Source: Caldipriscus sp964426895 (lineage in GTDB: Bacteria > Hydrothermota > Hydrothermia > LBFQ01). From it: 43,604 bases of DNA. The number at the start of each line of letters is the position of its first letter. Position 1 is the first letter of the stretch. Positions 39,884 through 43,604 of the stretch are shown here, piece by piece. Position numbers and translations under genes: made by a program. The stretch spans positions 1 through 43,604 of the forward strand of contig CAYRSH010000006.1 in the NCBI GenBank assembly GCA_964426895.1, read 5' to 3'. The notes below the pieces were generated by a model. The model was given only the letters and a program-made list of their open reading frames with translations. It had not been told where the DNA came from and ran no database searches.

Positions 39884-40663
39884 ATGGAAGAGTATTACAA
39901 AAAAGTTGGGGAATATTATAGCGAAGATGCTAAGGAGTTTGATAAGAGGTATGAGGAAAACTTCGTTTTGAAAAGGCTTAGACGGGATTTTAGAGAGATA
40001 ACCTTAAAATTTTTAAAGAGGAAACCAAAAAGGATCCTTGAAATAGGTTTTGGCACGGGTTTGGACTTGGAATTTTTTACAAACGAGTTTAAGGATGCCG
40101 AGGTTTGGGGTTTAGAAGTTGCGGAAGGGATGTTAAAGGAGGCGCAGAAAAGGTTAAAAGGTACAAAAAATGTAAAACTTTTCCTCGGAAGCCTTGAAAC
40201 CTTAGAAATACCTACGAGTTTTGATCTGATATATTCATACTTTGGCGCGGTTAATACGGTGTATGATTTGGAAGGTTTTTCCAAAAGTTTATCAAAGATA
40301 TCGCATAAGGATACGGTTTTAGTCTTTTCCTGCGTAAATAAGTTTTACCTGTTTGACATATTTTTTAACCTTTTGAGGTTAAGGTTTAAAAAGGCATTTG
40401 AGAGGGTTAAGGGTTGGAAGGGATATTCGCCCTATAAGGAGATTGATAGTAAACCATTATCCTACTGGGATGTGAAAAAATATTTTCGGGATTGGGAGGT
40501 GGTTTTTTATAAGGGTTATTCTATCCTATATCCCGCATGGTATAGGGCGCACAGGTTTAAAGAGGAAAGGGTTGAAATCCTTTGGAGAATTGATAAAATT
40601 TTGAACAATACACCTTTTAGGTATTTCGGGGAGTATTCCCTTTATGTTTTGAGGAGGATATGA
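39884..40663 (+). CDS. Class I SAM-dependent methyltransferase
   Basis: 259 residues. Motif I is ILEIGFGTGLDLEFF; VWGLEVAEGMLKEAQKRLK and VKLFLGSLETLEIPTSFDLI follow as in small-molecule methyltransferases. ATG 39884 is chosen because it sits directly after the palindromic promoter and begins a normal N-terminal helix; the longer reading from 39833 runs into the divergent gene. The next gene overlaps by ATGA. Substrate unknown. Confidence 0.8.
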   Translation: MEEYYKKVGEYYSEDAKEFDKRYEENFVLKRLRRDFREITLKFLKRKPKRILEIGFGTGLDLEFFTNEFKDAEVWGLEVAEGMLKEAQKRLKGTKNVKLFLGSLETLEIPTSFDLIYSYFGAVNTVYDLEGFSKSLSKISHKDTVLVFSCVNKFYLFDIFFNLLRLRFKKAFERVKGWKGYSPYKEIDSKPLSYWDVKKYFRDWEVVFYKGYSILYPAWYRAHRFKEERVEILWRIDKILNNTPFRYFGEYSLYVLRRI

Positions 40664-41496
40664 ACTTGAACCGTTTGGATCACGAAATTTTAAAGGTTTT
40701 GGCCTATTCATCCGTTTTTGAATTGGGTTCGGATTTGGTGGAAATAAAAAGGTTTTTGGGGATAAAGGCGGATTACGGTGAGATAATGGAATCTTTAAAC
40801 GGATTATTGGAAAAAAGGGTAATATTTGAAAAAGATGGGTTTTACGCTTTAAAACCGGAGTATGCGGAGAATGCTATTAAAAATCGGGAGGTTTTTAAGC
40901 GTTATATTAAGAAATACAAATGGGCACTCACTTTAATATACAATTTTCCGTTTGTTAGAGGGGTTTTTATTACGGGAAGTGTGGCTTCGGGATACCCTAC
41001 GGAAGGTGATGATATTGATGTTTTAATGGTTTGCGTAAAGGGAAGGTTATACACTTGTCGCTTATTCGTTATGTTGTTTGTTAAACTCTTTCCAAAAATT
41101 TGCCCGAATTTCTTCATAACGGAAGACAACTTGGAGTTTAAACCCGAAGATTACTATGTTTGTAGGGAGTTGGCACAAATGATACCGGTATCTACAAAAG
41201 CCGTTTATAAAAAGATACTCTGCAAAAACTCTTGGATTTTTAAAATCTTCCCCAACTTTTACCCGAATAAACCGATTGAAGTTTGGGAAAGTAAAAGATT
41301 AAAGGGGTTCTTAGAGGTAATTTTTTCACCACTACCCGAGAAACCCCTAATGGAATTGCAAATTAAAAGGTTTGTAAAAAAAGGATTTAAAGGAGAGGAT
41401 ATAAGGTTTAATGAAAGGGAATTTAAACCGCATAAAGAACCCCACAGAAAAAGGATTATGGAAAGGTTTTCGGAGGTTATGAATTCTTTGAGTTGA
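40660..41496 (+). CDS. Nucleotidyltransferase-fold protein
   Basis: 278 residues. An N-terminal winged-helix-like segment (HEILKVLAYSSVFELGSDL, then LLEKRVIFEKDGFYAL) is followed by the polymerase-beta-type motif GVFITGSVASGYPTEGDDID, with the GS and D-x-D of NTP transferases. The C-terminal part is helical and basic. It may transfer a nucleotide to protein or a small molecule; the target is not deducible. It is co-translated with the methyltransferase and overlaps the convergent murD by 20 bases. Confidence 0.7.
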   Translation: MNLNRLDHEILKVLAYSSVFELGSDLVEIKRFLGIKADYGEIMESLNGLLEKRVIFEKDGFYALKPEYAENAIKNREVFKRYIKKYKWALTLIYNFPFVRGVFITGSVASGYPTEGDDIDVLMVCVKGRLYTCRLFVMLFVKLFPKICPNFFITEDNLEFKPEDYYVCRELAQMIPVSTKAVYKKILCKNSWIFKIFPNFYPNKPIEVWESKRLKGFLEVIFSPLPEKPLMELQIKRFVKKGFKGEDIRFNEREFKPHKEPHRKRIMERFSEVMNSLS

Positions 41497-42730
41497 TTTT
41501 TAAAATTTTTACGGCATTTCTAAAAACTTCGGATCTGTGTTTGTAATCCCTAAACATATCAAAGGATGCGCATGCGGGTGATAGCAAAACGGGTTCCCCG
41601 GAGGATATACCATAAGCCTTTTTAACCGCATCGTACATATCATCCGCTTCAACTACATAAACTATGTCGGAAAATGTATCCTTTACGAGTTTCTTGCTTT
41701 TGCCAATTGCAACAATCCCCTTTACCCTTTTTCTTACCTCATCCCTCAAACTCTCAAACCCCAAGCCCTTGTTATCCCCTCCCATAATTAACACAACCCT
41801 TTCAAAGTTTTTAATGGCGTATAGGGTGGCGTGCGGGTTCGTACCCTTTGAATCATCGTAAAATTCAACATTACCAACCCTATCAACCAACTCAACCCTA
41901 CCCTTTAAAGGCTGTAATTCTTCCAAATTAAACTCCCTAACGCCCATAAGGTATGCGGACAACACCGCAAACATGGTGTCATATATAAGGGGAGGGGTTT
42001 GCAAATGTTTGGGCATCTCTATCCTTCCAAACCCACCGAATATAAAACCCCTATCATAAAAAACATCGGAATTTTTTGAATTTATGGAAACCGTAAGAAC
42101 CTTACCCTTGGCGTTTTTCCTACATACTTCAAAGTATTCGTCATCGGCGTTTAGGATGGAAAAATCCCTTTCATTCATATTGCGAAAGATCTTTAACTTA
42201 TCCGACAAGTAATTTTCAAATGTTAAATGCCAATCAAGGTGATCCGGGGATATGTTTGTTATAACCGCTATATCCGGCTTAAACTCCTTTATGTAATGCA
42301 GTTGAAAACTTGAAACCTCCAAAACAAATATGCCCTCTTTAAATGCCAAATCCGAGACCGGGATACCCCAATTACCACCTATAAAGGAGCCGTTTATTAG
42401 TTTATGCGTAAAATAAGCCGTCGTTGATTTTCCATTCGTTCCCGTAATCGCTATAACCCTACCCTTTAAGAATTTCCAGCCTATCTCCAATTCGGGTATT
42501 ATCGGAATTCCGGAATTTTCAACCCTATTCAAAACCCTGTGATGTGGAGGTATTCCCGGTGAAGGCGAAACTATATCGCACATCAATATTCTGTAAGTGT
42601 TTTCCCTCTCATCCCCTTCTTTAATATCTGATACGAATGTTTTTACACCGATTTTATCCATCAAACTTTTTAAAGATTTTCCACTCCTACCAAACCCCAA
42701 TATACCCAAATACCTACCTTCCAACCTCAT
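41477..42730 (-). CDS. murD: UDP-N-acetylmuramoyl-L-alanine--D-glutamate ligase
   Basis: 417 residues. Adds D-Glu to UDP-MurNAc-L-Ala in peptidoglycan synthesis. The N-terminal UDP-binding domain begins LGILGFGRSGKSLKSLM; the ATP loop is VIAITGTNGKSTTAYFTHKL; EVSSFQLHYI and NISPDHLDWH are MurD-specific; the third domain has FYDDSKGTNPHATLYAI and VLLSPACASFDMF. It shows that the host makes peptidoglycan. The ATG overlaps the stop of the upstream methyltransferase. No other mur gene lies in the window. Confidence 0.94.
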   Translation of the reverse strand: MRLEGRYLGILGFGRSGKSLKSLMDKIGVKTFVSDIKEGDERENTYRILMCDIVSPSPGIPPHHRVLNRVENSGIPIIPELEIGWKFLKGRVIAITGTNGKSTTAYFTHKLINGSFIGGNWGIPVSDLAFKEGIFVLEVSSFQLHYIKEFKPDIAVITNISPDHLDWHLTFENYLSDKLKIFRNMNERDFSILNADDEYFEVCRKNAKGKVLTVSINSKNSDVFYDRGFIFGGFGRIEMPKHLQTPPLIYDTMFAVLSAYLMGVREFNLEELQPLKGRVELVDRVGNVEFYDDSKGTNPHATLYAIKNFERVVLIMGGDNKGLGFESLRDEVRKRVKGIVAIGKSKKLVKDTFSDIVYVVEADDMYDAVKKAYGISSGEPVLLSPACASFDMFRDYKHRSEVFRNAVKILKINSKNS

Positions 42731-43461
42731 ATTGCCGCGTATGTTATCCTCTTTGATTTTACATTGGGTTTTTCAAATGATAGTTCGTCAAAAGCCCAAA
42801 CATTTATAAATCCGGCCTTTAAAAGCAAACTTTTAACCTGGTTTAAAGTATAACCCTGTTCTGTATAAACCTCCTCTATTTTTCTGTAAAGGTTGTCGCC
42901 ATAAGGTACGAAAAGCGTTAATGTTAATTTTGCCCTACCATTGCCCAAATACTCCCCTTTCCAAATACTGTAAATCCCATCCCTTAAAACCTTCACAAAC
43001 AACGCCTCATTCCAAACCGTTTGCATGGCATATGTTGTATTTAAATCGCATACGAGAATCCCGCCCGACCTAAGGTGCCTCTTAAAGTTTTTAAATACCA
43101 TAAACAGTTCTTCTGGTTCTAAGATGTTGTTTAAACTGTCAAATGTGCTAACAATTGCGTCAAAATCCACATCCAAGGAAAAACTCCTCGCATCACCGAC
43201 ATAAAACTGGACATCGGGCAACTTTTTCTTTGCAACCTTTATCATATCCTCTGAAACATCTATTCCCACCACATTATACCCCAAACTTTTTAAGTATTTC
43301 GTTAAATTACCCGTACCACAACCGACCTCTAAAACATCCTTTACCCTAAGCCTTGAAAAGGTGAAAATCCTACTTATATACTGTGCCCAATATTCGTAAT
43401 CCACATCTTCAAATAAGTAATCGTAATATTTCGCCACTTCTGAAAACGGCTTTATTGACAT
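42727..43461 (-). CDS. Class I SAM-dependent methyltransferase
   Basis: 244 residues. Motif I is VLEVGCGTGNLTKYL; VVGIDVSEDMIKVAKKKLPD, VQFYVGDARSFSLDVDFDAI and STFDSLNNILEPEEL complete the fold. The C-terminal half is a beta-rich cap (LTLTLFVPYGDNLYRKIEEV), as in the 'methyltransferase domain 25' proteins. Substrate unknown. The ATG follows TATAAT (43469-43474) by 8 bases and murD is co-translated with it. Confidence 0.82.
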   Translation of the reverse strand: MSIKPFSEVAKYYDYLFEDVDYEYWAQYISRIFTFSRLRVKDVLEVGCGTGNLTKYLKSLGYNVVGIDVSEDMIKVAKKKLPDVQFYVGDARSFSLDVDFDAIVSTFDSLNNILEPEELFMVFKNFKRHLRSGGILVCDLNTTYAMQTVWNEALFVKVLRDGIYSIWKGEYLGNGRAKLTLTLFVPYGDNLYRKIEEVYTEQGYTLNQVKSLLLKAGFINVWAFDELSFEKPNVKSKRITYAAI

Positions 43462-43468
43462 ATAGGGA

Positions 43469-43474
43469 ATTATA
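43469..43474 (-). promoter_or_regulatory. Putative -10 box (TATAAT) for the methyltransferase-murD pair
   Basis: TATAAT on the minus strand. It contains the stop codon TAA (43470-43472) of the upstream partial gene, the same economy as at rnpA. Confidence 0.5.
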
Positions 43475-43604
43475 CGCTTGAAAAATCTTTCGGCTTGAAG
43501 TTTTTGGGATTTAAAACCTTATTATTAGCATACCTATCAACACCCCTTTGTATCCTTATCCCCGCAACTGCACCGTACAACCTAAAACCTTTATACTCAT
43601 AAAA
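43470..43604 (-). CDS. 3' end of an unidentified gene cut by the window edge
   Basis: The minus-strand frame is open from the window edge to TAA at 43470-43472, encoding 44 residues that include YKGFRLYGAVAGIRIQRGVD and end NFKPKDFSSV. Codon use matches the neighbours. The family is not recognised. Its stop lies in the -10 box of the next gene. Confidence 0.5.
   Translation of the reverse strand, partial: FYEYKGFRLYGAVAGIRIQRGVDRYANNKVLNPKNFKPKDFSSV

Overview
The window reads as one stretch of a compact, AT-rich bacterial chromosome, probably from a thermophile. Evidence for this is the heavy use of AGG arginine and ATA isoleucine codons, Lys/Glu/Ile-rich proteins, very short intergenic spaces and overlapping gene ends. 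Three secreted proteins end in tails resembling type IX secretion (T9SS type A) sorting domains, and cytochromes and NosZ are lipoproteins. This points to the FCB side of the tree or an allied candidate phylum (WOR-3/Hydrothermota-like). That placement is inference; no rRNA gene is present to test it. No tRNA, rRNA, CRISPR array or insertion sequence was recognised. Two runs of exactly 100 N (31003-31102, 37573-37672) are scaffold gaps. The first is almost certainly false, because its flanks carry the same 55 bases.

Layout. 1-2159: a TauE-like permease and a FecCD-type ABC permease face a decayed THEP1-type NTPase, yidD and a TPR membrane protein. 3218-6059: an unannotated 31-residue membrane peptide, topA and a glycosyltransferase. 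6037-11928 (minus): an operon running DivIVA-like, FHA/TPR membrane protein, rplU, COG2426 protein, divergent PAP2, MscS channel, SLC13 transporter. 11985-17682: a lipoprotein cytochrome c, a methyltransferase (minus), then rpmA, lipoprotein, gpsA, ABC ATPase, and an enoyl-reductase-like SDR with a class II aldolase. 17677-22654 (minus): lysS-cysS, a gene remnant, and an FG-GAP secreted protein. 22722: YifB/ComM ATPase.

24327-30533 is the metabolic centrepiece, a nitrous oxide reduction operon: cytochrome c, nosZ, nosB-like, nosL, nosD, nosF, nosY. NosZ has a lipoprotein-type export signal instead of a Tat signal, as in clade II systems, and no NosR is present. The cytochrome probably feeds electrons to NosZ; NosL, NosD, NosF and NosY supply and mature the copper centres. 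A cytochrome paralogue lies at 11985.

30536-34441 (minus) carries a surface module: a secreted protein with three phage-tail-collar-like repeats, a LVIVD beta-propeller protein and a lipoprotein with two haem motifs. 34569-39022 has a CsgG-like lipoprotein, TldE/PmbA, an acyltransferase-like membrane protein, a gap-truncated peptide resembling a RiPP precursor, rnpA, DUF192 and a DUF3365 haem protein. 39046-43604 has cell-envelope or sugar-type genes, murD and methyltransferases.

A rule runs through the window. Genes at the head of a transcription unit usually have TATAAT, TAAAAT or TAGAAT 7-11 bases before the start codon and no Shine-Dalgarno, which implies leaderless mRNAs. Downstream genes either overlap by ATGA or carry a strong AAGGAGG.
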